DNA from: Pseudomonadota bacterium
GTDB lineage: Bacteria > Pseudomonadota > Alphaproteobacteria > Acetobacterales > Acetobacteraceae
Direction: 5' to 3'
DNA: 64,000 nt
Assembly: GCA_021809435.1 (NCBI GenBank)
Contig: JAKBAD010000006.1
Coordinates: 1 to 64,000 of the forward strand
Shown here piece after piece: positions 17,521-25,688 of the stretch. Below the pieces are notes generated by a model. It was not told where the DNA came from. It was given only the letters and a program-made list of their open reading frames with translations, and made no database searches. Positions within the stretch are counted from its first letter, which is position 1; every line of letters starts with the position of its first letter. The position numbers were made by a program, and so were the translations under genes.

Positions 17521-18324
17521 ATGACCGATACTGCCAATTGGATTTCGGTGGGAGATCTTGCCGAGGGCTTCGCGCCTGAGAGTCATATTCTGCCGCCGTG
17601 CCATGATCTCGCGGGGAAGACCTTGCGGCTGTATTTTGCTGAAGGTGGAGGCGAGGAACTCCGGCTGGAGGAGGATGGTGGCAACCAAATGGTGCAATTG
17701 TCCGACGGGACGCGCGTGGCGGCACGGGTGACCTCGCTACGCGAGGGGCTTTATTTCATCGACTACGTGGTGCGGGGCCGATCGGAAACCGTGATCGCAG
17801 ACCAGGCCAGCGGAGTTGCGCTGCATCTGGAGGGCACGTTGCCGACGGCTGAGGAAGTCCCTGCCAGCCTTGTCGCCCGCGCCCAGGCCGGTCAACCACT
17901 TACCGCTGTGAAGACCGTTTTCCGGCAGGCGCGTTTGGATGCCGCTGACGGAGCGTTTGGGTTTGAGCGTACGTCGGAGCTGGTTGGTAAGCGGATAGCT
18001 TACCGCTACAGCCAGACGGAGTTGTACGAGCACATCTATCTCAATCAATCTTTCTACACGTGGCATTGCCTGAGCGGCGTTGAGGCGGGGTTGGCCGATA
18101 CTGATCTCTGCCACTACTTCAAACTCCGCGACGAGCTTTATCTGTTTGTATGGCAGGAGAAGATCGTGCCGACGTTAGGTGTGGTGACGGTGGATTTGGC
18201 GCGCCGTAAAACCGACGGCAAAATTTTCGGTCATGCTGAGTTCGAGGCGGGAGCATTTTCAAACTTCCCTGTCGGTGCCTTTGCCAGCGTCACAAACTTC
18301 ACGCCAGCGCCGGTGTTGGTGTGA
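17521..18324 (+). CDS. moaF: MoaF-like protein of the monoamine regulon
   Basis: This 267-residue soluble protein resembles MoaF (roughly two related beta-rich domains). The N-terminal part holds GFAPESHILPPCHDLAGKTLRL and the C-terminal half holds YSQTELYEHIYLNQSFYTWHCLSGVEAGL. In Klebsiella, moaF lies with a short-chain dehydrogenase in an operon induced by monoamines such as tyramine. Here a short-chain dehydrogenase follows with a GTGA overlap. Biochemical function is not established. The start at 17521 follows AGGAGG. A longer frame lacks a good ribosome site. Confidence 0.75.
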   Translation: MTDTANWISVGDLAEGFAPESHILPPCHDLAGKTLRLYFAEGGGEELRLEEDGGNQMVQLSDGTRVAARVTSLREGLYFIDYVVRGRSETVIADQASGVALHLEGTLPTAEEVPASLVARAQAGQPLTAVKTVFRQARLDAADGAFGFERTSELVGKRIAYRYSQTELYEHIYLNQSFYTWHCLSGVEAGLADTDLCHYFKLRDELYLFVWQEKIVPTLGVVTVDLARRKTDGKIFGHAEFEAGAFSNFPVGAFASVTNFTPAPVLV

Positions 18325-19121
18325 GTAGGTTGGCGCGCTTTCAAGGTAAAGTCGCCGTGGTGACGGGCGGTGCCACAGGTATTGGCGCCGCCGTGGCGCG
18401 GCAACTGGCCGTGGAAGGCGCGCGCGTTATAATCACCGGGCGGCGGGCGGAGACGCTCGCTGCCACGGCCACGGCGCTGGGGGTTGAGGCGTTTACGGCT
18501 GACGCGGCCGATGCCATCCAGATGCGCGCCCTCCTCGCCTTTGTGACGGCACAGGCCGGAGGTGTCGATATTCTTGTTGCCAATGCCGGTGCGCATGGCT
18601 TTGCCTCGGCGGGCGGCATGGATGATGAAGCCTGGGCCGCCTGCCTCCGAGGTAATCTGGGCACCGCCTCGGTGAGCATCCGCGAGATGCTGCCCGCGTT
18701 GATCGCTCGTCAGGGGAGCATTGTAGTTGTGTCGTCTCTGGCAGGGCTGTTCGCGGGGCCGGAGGCGGCTGGCTACGTAACGGCCAAGCACGCGTTGTTG
18801 GGTTTGGTCCGCAGCGTGGCGCGCGATTATGGCCATCACGGCGTGCGTGCCAACGCCGTATGCCCGGGCTGGGTGCGTACCCCCATGGCGGACGAGGAAA
18901 TGGAGGTCCTGCGCGAACGCCACCACCTGCCCAGTGTCGAGGCTGCCTATGCCCTGGCTACGCGTCATGTGCCCCTACGCAGGGCGGCTGAGCCTGATGA
19001 CGTGGCGCGGGTCGTTGCTTTTCTGGCGTCGGAGGATGCCGCGATGGTGACGGGCGTGGCGCTGCCCGTGGATGGCGGCGCCGCGGTTGTGGATTTGCCA
19101 ACGATTGCCTTTGCTGACTGA
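18321..19121 (+). CDS. Short-chain dehydrogenase/reductase, MoaE-like
   Basis: This 266-residue classical SDR has the cofactor motif TGGATGIG near residue 16, ANAG in the central sheet, the catalytic serine in VVVSSLAG and YVTAK as the YxxxK pair. The GTG start overlaps the moaF stop. It probably oxidises or reduces a hydroxyl/carbonyl of an amine-derived aromatic. Octopamine-type side chains are one possibility, which is speculative. Confidence 0.82.
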   Translation: MSRLARFQGKVAVVTGGATGIGAAVARQLAVEGARVIITGRRAETLAATATALGVEAFTADAADAIQMRALLAFVTAQAGGVDILVANAGAHGFASAGGMDDEAWAACLRGNLGTASVSIREMLPALIARQGSIVVVSSLAGLFAGPEAAGYVTAKHALLGLVRSVARDYGHHGVRANAVCPGWVRTPMADEEMEVLRERHHLPSVEAAYALATRHVPLRRAAEPDDVARVVAFLASEDAAMVTGVALPVDGGAAVVDLPTIAFAD

Positions 19122-19136
19122 ACGAGGGCACTAAAA

Positions 19137-19913
19137 ATGCTGGATTTACTTTTAAATGGCGCCAGCGTGCTGATCACCGGAGGCGCTTCTGGTATTGGCG
19201 CGGTCTGCGCCGAGGCATTCGCGAGGCAGGGGGCTGCCGTGGCGTTGTTGGATCGCGATGCCGACAATGTCGAGGCCAAAGTTGTGGCGCTGCGCGCGCG
19301 GGGCCACGATGCCCTGGCGCTGGTTGCCGACGTGACCGACGATGCGGCGATGGCCTTGGCTGTGAACCAGGCCGCGCGATGGCGCGGCAGGTTGGACATC
19401 TTGGTCTGCTGTGCTGGGATCTCGGGTCCGGTGGGGCGGACGGCGCCAGATATTGCGCCGGCTGAATGGGCGCAGGTCATGGCGGTCAATCTTGGCGGTG
19501 TGTTTCATGCTGCCCGCCACGCTCTGCCCCTGCTGGAGACCAGCGCTCATGGGAGCATGGTTGTTCTCGCCTCCGATTCCAGCTTTGTGGCATATCCGGG
19601 CATGGCGCCCTATTCCGCGGCCAAGGGGGGAGTGCTTATGCTTACCCGCGCCCTGGCCGTGGACCATCCGCGCGTGCGGGTGAACTGCGTTTGCCCAAGC
19701 GTGGTGGACACGCCTATGTCTCGTACCGATCTTGGGATGGACGCCGTGCAGATGGCCGAGGCGCCCTTCCCGGTAATCGCTCCGGCGCAGTTGGCTAACC
19801 ACGTGTTGTTCTTGGCATCGCCGGTGAGCGCACCGATGAATGGCGCGGCGTTGATCGTCGATTTCGGGTATATGGCCCGTCCATCCTTCCCGCAGCCGGA
19901 GTTTGGTGGTTAG
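19137..19913 (+). CDS. Short-chain dehydrogenase/reductase
   Basis: This 258-residue classical SDR has TGGASGIG at about residue 13, CAG(IS) in the nucleotide-binding sheet, serine in VVLASDSSF and YSAAK. It is 15 bases after the previous SDR, so the two probably act in the same pathway. Its stop overlaps a decayed copy of the 3-prime end of the marR gene found at 22682. Confidence 0.82.
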   Translation: MLDLLLNGASVLITGGASGIGAVCAEAFARQGAAVALLDRDADNVEAKVVALRARGHDALALVADVTDDAAMALAVNQAARWRGRLDILVCCAGISGPVGRTAPDIAPAEWAQVMAVNLGGVFHAARHALPLLETSAHGSMVVLASDSSFVAYPGMAPYSAAKGGVLMLTRALAVDHPRVRVNCVCPSVVDTPMSRTDLGMDAVQMAEAPFPVIAPAQLANHVLFLASPVSAPMNGAALIVDFGYMARPSFPQPEFGG

Positions 19914-19957
19914 CCCCGTTGATCGAGGTTGCCGCCCGGATCAGCAGAGCCTCCAAT
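19909..19957 (-). pseudogene. Decayed copy of the marR 3-prime end
   Basis: These bases match 22681-22730, the 3-prime end of the MarR gene and the bases after it, at about 43 of 50 positions with one single-base gap. On the minus strand it still reads LEALLIRA against LEALLMRA in the intact protein. The remnant directly follows the second SDR gene, as the intact end follows ALDH copy 2. Confidence 0.75.
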
Positions 19958-20056
19958 CTCGTTTTACATCCGCCGATAGCATCAGACGGCAGTGCGACGA
20001 CGTTTCCTCTGGCCGTCGCATTGCCGATGGTATAGCTTGAGCCTCTAAGAACCAAT

Positions 20057-21079
20057 GTGAGTTGGAAAAAGGTGAATGGCTGTGTGGCTTTTTGGAGCTG
20101 CGTGGCGGGAGGTAGACGGTTGGATCTGAGGCATGTGCAGCTGTTGGAGAGCCGCCCTTGGACGGTGGAGCGGTTCGACGAATGGGCAGGGGATCTGCGC
20201 GCGGTTTGCGGGCGCTTTCAACCTGTCTCGGTCGAGCCGCGCATGGGGGTCCGGGGTATGGCCAAGCGCTTGGATTTGCCGGGATTGACGTTTGCCCATG
20301 TCGTCAATGACCTTGAGCGCATCATCCGGACGGCGGCCGATGTCCGGCGAGACGACGAAGAGCATCTTTTTCTGCTTATGCAGATCGATGGCAATTGCGG
20401 TGTGGAGCAGGAGGACGAGCAGGTTGTGCTTGCACCCGGAGATTGCACTTTGGTCGACTCCACACGACCTCTGTCGTTCCATTTTGGTGGCGCCCTATCC
20501 AATCATATTTCTGTGCATATGCCGCGCGGCGCGCTGCTTAGGGCGCGCCCGGGTGGGTTGAGGGGGCCAAGGCGATTAAATGCAGCGGACCCTATGGCCG
20601 TGGTGTTGAGGGCGTTGGTCGCCAAGTTGCTGAGCAATCCGAACGAGACTTCTGCCCTGCCCTTGGTCGGGTTGTTGAGGGATGCGACCGCGCAGGCCTT
20701 TTTGACGACGCCAGCCGCGTCGGATCACGTGTCTCTGCGGCTCGCAAAGGCCCGATTATTGATCGGCCGGCACTTGACCGAGCCTGAGCTTGGCCTCGCT
20801 TGGCTGGCGGCACGTCTTGGTGTGTCGGTACGCACCATGCAGGAGGATTTTCGCGCACAGGGCCAGACCTGCGCGGAGTTGATTCGTGAGATGCGCTTGC
20901 GCTTGGTGCATGAGCGTTTGTGCCAGGGGAGCGGGGAGCGGGGGGAGAGCATTTCCGCCCTGGCCTACGCAGCCGGCTTTAATGATATTTCTTATTTCAA
21001 CCGCAGTTTCCGGGCGCTCTTTGGCTGCGCGCCAGGCGATGTCAGGTCGGCCCCGCGGGGCAGCGCGCAGCTTGTTTAA
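20057..21079 (+). CDS. FeaR-like AraC-family activator
   Basis: The sensor domain aligns by eye with E. coli FeaR, the activator of tyramine and phenylethylamine oxidation: VVLAPGDCTLVDSTRPLSFHF compares with the FeaR segment ending DASRPCSFYW. The C-terminal 100 residues hold the AraC helix-turn-helix pair (GLAWLAARLGVSVRTMQEDF and ALAYAAGFNDISYFNRSFRALFG). The GTG at 20057 gives 340 residues. A later start near 20118 would better match FeaR length. It lies upstream of ALDH copy 2, which mirrors feaR/feaB pairing. Confidence 0.78.
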   Translation: MSWKKVNGCVAFWSCVAGGRRLDLRHVQLLESRPWTVERFDEWAGDLRAVCGRFQPVSVEPRMGVRGMAKRLDLPGLTFAHVVNDLERIIRTAADVRRDDEEHLFLLMQIDGNCGVEQEDEQVVLAPGDCTLVDSTRPLSFHFGGALSNHISVHMPRGALLRARPGGLRGPRRLNAADPMAVVLRALVAKLLSNPNETSALPLVGLLRDATAQAFLTTPAASDHVSLRLAKARLLIGRHLTEPELGLAWLAARLGVSVRTMQEDFRAQGQTCAELIREMRLRLVHERLCQGSGERGESISALAYAAGFNDISYFNRSFRALFGCAPGDVRSAPRGSAQLV

Positions 21080-21264
21080 CGGGCTGATGACGGGATGCCG
21101 GTCTGCGCCTGCTTAACTAAACACCAGTGCAGAGGATTAGGGAAGCGGGTTTGTATCCTCCTCACATGATAGCGCGATTGCGTGTTTGTCCAAGCCTTGC
21201 CGTGTTTAAGTCCAAGACCTTGGGCATGGCGCGGGCGTAGTGTAGGGCCAAGCTGTTCTGGGGA

Positions 21265-22674
21265 GAACACCATGAAACCTTACGCTTTGATTATTAATGG
21301 CCGGCGCGTTGAGACGGAGCATCATCTTGAGGTGCGGAATCCTGCGGATGGCAGTGTGGTGGGGCTGATGCCGGTTGCCACGGAAGCGGCGTTGAATGCT
21401 GCCGTGGCGGCGGCGAGCGCGGCGTTTTCTGATTGGGCGGCGATGCCGGATGCTGAACGTCAGGCGCTGTGCAACAAGGTTGCCGATATCATTGAGGCGC
21501 ATTCGGAAGAGCTGGCGCAGCTTCTGACGCTTGAGCAGGGCAAGCCGCTGGGTGGGCTGGGCTCTCGGTTCGAGCTGGGCGGCGCGGTGGCTTGGACGCG
21601 CGCCACGGCGGGGCTGAGCCTGCCTGTGGAGGTTCTGCAAGACACGCCCGAGGGGCGAGTTGAGTTGCACCGCAAACCCATAGGTGTGGTCGGTTCGATC
21701 ACGCCCTGGAACTGGCCGGTGATGATCGCCTGCTGGCACCTCATTCCAGCGCTTCGGGCGGGGAACACGGTGGTGAACAAACCCTCCAGCCTGACGCCGC
21801 TCTCGACCATTCGCATGGTCGAGCTGATGAACCAGGTGCTGCCGCCCGGCGTGATGAATGTCGTGACCGGCGCGGGTGGGCTGGGCGGCTCTCTGGCCGC
21901 GCATCCGGGAGTGAGCAAGGTTGTGTTTACCGGCTCCACGCCGGTGGGCAAGAAGGTGATGGAAGCCGCCGCGGGGACGCTGAAGCGCCTGACCTTGGAG
22001 CTGGGCGGCAACGATGCGGGGATTGTGCTGCCCGGCACCGACCCGGCCGCCATCGCGGAAGGTCTATTCTGGGGCGCGTTCATCAATAACGGCCAGACCT
22101 GCGCCGCGCTCAAGCGGTTATATGTGCATGAGAGCGTGCACGACGCGGTGTGCGATGCGCTGGTGGCTTATGCTTCAAACATCCCGGTGGGCGATGGGCG
22201 CCTGGAGACCAGCGTGCTGGGGCCGGTGCAAAATGAGAACCAGCTCAATTTGGTGCGCGAGCTGGTGGAAGATGCCAAGGCCAATGGGGGTAAGGTGCTT
22301 CTGGGGGGCAATCCGGGCAATGGGCCTGGTTATTTCTATCCGATTACGTTGGTCTCTAACGTTGATAATGGCGTGCGGCTGGTGGATGAGGAGCAGTTTG
22401 GCCCGGCGCTGCCGATTATCAAATATTCGTCGGTGGATGAGGTTATCGCCCGTGCCAATGCCTCGCCGTTTGGTTTGGGCGGGTCGGTGTGGTCGTCTGA
22501 CATCGAGGCGGCCAAGGCGGTGGCCAAGCGCCTGGAGTGCGGCTCGGTGTGGATCAACAAGCACGGTGCCATTCAGCCTAATGCCCCGTTTGGCGGCGTC
22601 AAGCAGTCGGGCATTGGCGTGGAGTTCGGGGTTGATGGGTTGAAGGAATTCACCACAATCCAGACCCTGCTGGT
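21265..22674 (+). repeat. 1,410-bp exact direct repeat, copy 2
   Basis: Second copy of the block at 6309-7718, with the same orientation, offset 14,956 bp. Identity extends through synonymous positions, so the event is recent or is maintained by gene conversion. Confidence 0.95.
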
Positions 22675-22678
22675 ATAA
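21272..22678 (+). CDS. NAD(P)-dependent aldehyde dehydrogenase, copy 2
   Basis: The protein is identical over all 468 residues to the gene at 6316-7722. It is downstream of a FeaR-like activator, so this copy may be the FeaB-like phenylacetaldehyde or 4-hydroxyphenylacetaldehyde dehydrogenase under amine control. The leader differs from copy 1 (GGGGAG ribosome site, different promoter). It ends three bases from the stop of the convergent marR gene. No terminator fits between them. Confidence 0.9.
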   Translation: MKPYALIINGRRVETEHHLEVRNPADGSVVGLMPVATEAALNAAVAAASAAFSDWAAMPDAERQALCNKVADIIEAHSEELAQLLTLEQGKPLGGLGSRFELGGAVAWTRATAGLSLPVEVLQDTPEGRVELHRKPIGVVGSITPWNWPVMIACWHLIPALRAGNTVVNKPSSLTPLSTIRMVELMNQVLPPGVMNVVTGAGGLGGSLAAHPGVSKVVFTGSTPVGKKVMEAAAGTLKRLTLELGGNDAGIVLPGTDPAAIAEGLFWGAFINNGQTCAALKRLYVHESVHDAVCDALVAYASNIPVGDGRLETSVLGPVQNENQLNLVRELVEDAKANGGKVLLGGNPGNGPGYFYPITLVSNVDNGVRLVDEEQFGPALPIIKYSSVDEVIARANASPFGLGGSVWSSDIEAAKAVAKRLECGSVWINKHGAIQPNAPFGGVKQSGIGVEFGVDGLKEFTTIQTLLV

Positions 22679-22681
22679 GGG

Positions 22682-23167
22682 TCAGCCCCGTTGCTCGAGG
22701 TCGCGCGCCCGCATCAGCAGCGCCTCCAACAGGCGGTTGAGCGTTGCGCGCTCCTCGGGCGAGAAGCTCTCGAGCAGATAGGTCTCGCGGGCCAGGATCA
22801 GGGGGACGATTTTGCGATAGAGCGCGCGGCCAGCTTGGGTCAGATCAAGGATTTTATTGCGCCTGTCATGAGGGGCGTCGTGGCGGCGGAGCAGGCCTCG
22901 CGCCTCCAGGCTGGCAACCGCGCGGCTGACGGTCATTTTATCCTGGGTCGAATGCGCGCAGATTTCGGTGGCCGAGACCGGCCCCAGTTCAGAGAGCGAG
23001 GCGATGATGCGCCATTCCGGGCGGGTCAGGTCGAAGCGATCGGCATAAATTTGCGCGGCTGTACGAGACACCTGATCGGCCAGCATGGTGAGCCGGTAGG
23101 GCAAAAAGCTGTTGAGCGTGAGCCCCTCGGGGAGGGTGTCGGTATCTTGCAGAATGTCTTTGGCCAT
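22682..23167 (-). CDS. MarR-family transcriptional regulator
   Basis: This 161-residue MarR protein has the DNA-binding helix in SATEICAHSTQDKMTVSRAVASLEARGLL and the wing in HDRRNKILDLTQAG. It is divergent from the VOC-mhaAB-fahA-maiA operon with 132 bases between. Three copies of a palindromic site in that gap are the likely targets. Effector unknown. A hydroxyphenylacetate or homogentisate is likely from context. Confidence 0.85.
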   Translation of the reverse strand: MAKDILQDTDTLPEGLTLNSFLPYRLTMLADQVSRTAAQIYADRFDLTRPEWRIIASLSELGPVSATEICAHSTQDKMTVSRAVASLEARGLLRRHDAPHDRRNKILDLTQAGRALYRKIVPLILARETYLLESFSPEERATLNRLLEALLMRARDLEQRG

Positions 23168-23170
23168 TTT

Positions 23171-23184
23171 GTATCTCTCGATAC
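23171..23184. promoter_or_regulatory. MarR operator-like palindrome, site 1
   Basis: GTATC-TCTC-GATAC is a perfect 5-bp inverted repeat four bases upstream of the marR start codon, suited to autorepression. It matches sites 2 and 3 in architecture. Confidence 0.6.
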
Positions 23185-23235
23185 GTTTAATCTTACATCA
23201 TAAATTTAAAAAAAGAAAAAACGATTTTTAATATA

Positions 23236-23249
23236 GTAACTCTTGATAC
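23236..23249. promoter_or_regulatory. MarR operator-like palindrome, site 2
   Basis: GTAAC-TCTT-GATAC has the same 5-4-5 layout. It is 51 bases before the VOC start and exactly 20 bp centre-to-centre from site 3, so both would lie on one face of the helix. Confidence 0.6.
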
Positions 23250-23255
23250 TAATAA

Positions 23256-23269
23256 GTAACTCGTGTTAC
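23256..23269. promoter_or_regulatory. MarR operator-like palindrome, site 3
   Basis: GTAAC-TCGT-GTTAC is a perfect inverted repeat 30 bases before the VOC start. Consensus over the three sites is GTAWC-TCKY-like spacer-GWTAC. Confidence 0.6.
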
Positions 23270-23299
23270 CAATCGCCGATAACCAAGGGAGCTACCGCC

Positions 23300-23836
23300 A
23301 TGTTGATTCAAAAAATCCACCATGTTGCCTATCGCTGTAAGGATGCCGGCGAGACGGTTGAGTTTTACAAGACGCATCTGGGGATGGAGCTTGTCGGTGC
23401 GTTTGCCGAAGACCGCGTGCCCTCCACCAAGGCGCTTGACCCGTACATGCATATTTTCCTCGACGCCGGGCGCGGCAATATTCTGGCATTCTTCGAGCTG
23501 CCGACCCAACCCGAGATGGACCGGGACCGTAATACCCCGGATTGGGTACAGCACATTGCTCTGGAAGTGGACAGTATGGAAACGCTGGTCGCCGCAAAGG
23601 CGCGGCTGGAGGCCGCTGGTATTGCCGTGGTGGGCCCAACCAACCATGCGCTGTTCCATTCCATCTATTTCTTCGACCCGAACGGCCACCGGCTGGAGCT
23701 TGCTACCAACACGGCGAGTGCTGCCGATTGGCAGCGTATGCGAGACTGTGCGCAACTCATGATCGAGGATTGGAACAAGACTAAGACGCCGCCGCGCCAT
23801 ATGGCTTGGGCGCATGTTGATGAAATGAAAAATTAA
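23300..23836 (+). CDS. VOC-superfamily (glyoxalase/extradiol dioxygenase-like) metalloprotein
   Basis: This 178-residue protein is a single VOC unit of two beta-alpha-beta-beta-beta modules. Candidate metal ligands are intact: His8 in IHHVAYRC, Glu in ILAFFELP, His in WVQHIALEV and Glu in NGHRLELAT. It is the first gene of the homogentisate-type operon, 14 bases before the flavoprotein gene. It could be a lactoylglutathione lyase-like helper, an isomerase or a ring-cleavage dioxygenase. Sequence alone does not decide. AAGGGAG precedes the ATG. An upstream in-frame TTG is rejected. Confidence 0.75.
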   Translation: MLIQKIHHVAYRCKDAGETVEFYKTHLGMELVGAFAEDRVPSTKALDPYMHIFLDAGRGNILAFFELPTQPEMDRDRNTPDWVQHIALEVDSMETLVAAKARLEAAGIAVVGPTNHALFHSIYFFDPNGHRLELATNTASAADWQRMRDCAQLMIEDWNKTKTPPRHMAWAHVDEMKN

Positions 23837-23850
23837 AGGATAGACAGTAA

Positions 23851-25464
23851 ATGTTTAAAACCTACAGCTATCCTAAATTTCCCTATATACAGTCAGAGGA
23901 GCAGAAATCCAGCCAAGTACGGCGCCATAAATTAGTGATCGTTGGCGCAGGCCCCATTGGCCTTACCGCGGCATTGGATGCCGCGGCCCACAATATACCC
24001 TGCGTGGTGCTCGATGATAACGACACGGTCTCAGTTGGCTCGCGCGCGGTGTGTTACGCCAAGCGCCCGCTGGAGGTCTGGGATCGCCTGAATGTAGGCG
24101 AACGCATGGTGGCCAAGGGGGTGGGTTGGAAACTGGGTAAGGTTTTCTTCAAGGATCGGCTGTCTTATCAGTTCGACTTGCTGCCCGAAGACGACAACAA
24201 GATGCCGGCGATGATCAACCTCCAGCAATATTATCTGGAGGAATATATGGTCGATGAGATTGGCCGCCTGCCGCAGGTGGATTTGCGGTGGAAGCACAAA
24301 CTCATGGCCATCGAGCAGCGCAACGACCATGCCGTGCTGACCGTGGAAACGCCCGATGGTGTGTTCACCATGGAGGCCGATTGGGTGCTGGCCTGCGATG
24401 GCGCAAATTCAGATGTTCGCTCCATGGTCGGCGCGCAATTCACCGGCCAGTTCTTCCAGGACCGCTTTTTGATTGCCGACGTGATCATGAAGGCCGAATA
24501 CCCGACTGAGCGCTGGTTCTGGTTTGACCCGCCGTTCCATCCCAATCAATCGGTATTGCTGCATCGCCAGCCTGATGATGTTTGGCGGATAGATTTTCAG
24601 CTTGGCTGGGATGCTGATGCCAATGAAGAGAAAAAGCCCGAGAAAATCATCCCGCGCGTGAAAGCCATGTTGGGCGATGACCGCGAATTCGAATTGGAAT
24701 GGGCCTCGGTCTATCAGTTCGCTTGCCGCCGTATCGATGATTTTCGCTATGGCCGCGTGCTATTCGCAGGCGATTCAGCGCATCAGGTGTCACCTTTTGG
24801 TGCGCGCGGTGCCAATACGGGCGTGCAGGATATCGACAACCTCATATGGAAGTTGAAGCTGGTCATCGAGGGTGATGCGCCGATCACGCTGATAGACAGC
24901 TATAATGAAGAGCGGGCATTTGCGGCGGATGACAATCTGCTCAACTCCACCCGCGCAACCGACTTCATCACGCCCAAGAGCGCGTCCAGCCGGCTCTACC
25001 GCGATGCCACATTGCAGCTTGCCGAAGATCCAGACGCTGAATTCGCCCGCAAGCTTGTGAATTCCGGCCGCCTCTCGATGCCGACGCCGTATGTGCATTC
25101 GTCGCTCAACACGCAAGATGAGGATGTTTTTGGCGGCGGTATGCACCCTGGCACCAACTGCGCTGATGCGCCGGTGAAGGTGCAGGGCAAAGATGCCTGG
25201 TTCCTCAACCAGATTGGTGGACAGTTTACCTTGCTCAGCTTTGGTACTGCGCCGGTGGAGAGCGTGGCGCACGGTCGGGTGAGCGCGAAGGTGCTACAAG
25301 TGGGGCGCGACATTGCCGACGAAAAGGGCATACTGGCGGCCCGGTACGACGCGGCACCCGGCACAACCTACCTCATTCGCCCAGACCAGCACGTGGCCGC
25401 CCGCTGGCGTGGCTTTGACGAAACCAAGATTGCCCGGGCGCTGGCCCGCGCCGTGGCCGCCTGA
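23851..25464 (+). CDS. mhaA: FAD-dependent aromatic monooxygenase, MhaA-like
   Basis: This 537-residue group A flavoprotein hydroxylase has the FAD motif VIVGAGPIGLTAALDAA near residue 30, the DG motif in ACDGANSDVRSMVG and the GD motif in VLFAGDSAHQVSPFGARG. The C-terminal thioredoxin-like extension ends in RPDQHVAARW. Genes for fumarylacetoacetase and MaiA downstream, and a DUF2783 partner next door, fit 3-hydroxyphenylacetate 6-hydroxylase (MhaAB of Pseudomonas putida), which forms homogentisate. A related MhpA-type substrate cannot be excluded. Confidence 0.78.
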   Translation: MFKTYSYPKFPYIQSEEQKSSQVRRHKLVIVGAGPIGLTAALDAAAHNIPCVVLDDNDTVSVGSRAVCYAKRPLEVWDRLNVGERMVAKGVGWKLGKVFFKDRLSYQFDLLPEDDNKMPAMINLQQYYLEEYMVDEIGRLPQVDLRWKHKLMAIEQRNDHAVLTVETPDGVFTMEADWVLACDGANSDVRSMVGAQFTGQFFQDRFLIADVIMKAEYPTERWFWFDPPFHPNQSVLLHRQPDDVWRIDFQLGWDADANEEKKPEKIIPRVKAMLGDDREFELEWASVYQFACRRIDDFRYGRVLFAGDSAHQVSPFGARGANTGVQDIDNLIWKLKLVIEGDAPITLIDSYNEERAFAADDNLLNSTRATDFITPKSASSRLYRDATLQLAEDPDAEFARKLVNSGRLSMPTPYVHSSLNTQDEDVFGGGMHPGTNCADAPVKVQGKDAWFLNQIGGQFTLLSFGTAPVESVAHGRVSAKVLQVGRDIADEKGILAARYDAAPGTTYLIRPDQHVAARWRGFDETKIARALARAVAA

Positions 25465-25476
25465 AAGGAGCACGAG

Positions 25477-25668
25477 ATGAGCTTAAATTTGAACTCGAAC
25501 ATCGCTGATCCTGATGCCTTCTATAAAGAGCTGATTGATAGCCAGCGTGGCATGGATGACGCCCAGGCGGCGATGATGAACTGCAAGCTGGTTCTGCTGT
25601 TGGCCAACCATATCGGTGACCGCGAGGTCATTCGTGAGGCCCTGAAGCGTGCCGGTGGCGCTGTGTAA
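25477..25668 (+). CDS. mhaB: DUF2783 small protein, MhaB-like coupling subunit
   Basis: This 63-residue acidic helical protein carries the DUF2783 core, GMDDAQAAMMNCKLVLLLANHIGDREVIREAL. The P. putida MhaB coupling protein is of similar size and sits beside its flavoprotein, so the same role is inferred: coupling NADH use to hydroxylation. It is 12 bases after mhaA with GAAAGGAG upstream and 20 bases before fahA. Confidence 0.72.
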   Translation: MSLNLNSNIADPDAFYKELIDSQRGMDDAQAAMMNCKLVLLLANHIGDREVIREALKRAGGAV

Positions 25669-25688
25669 GCAGCGATAAGGGGAGTAAT

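Noticed and set aside
6309-22674. Composite transposon flanked by the two dehydrogenase copies
   Set aside because: The repeats carry no transposase, terminal inverted repeats or target duplications.
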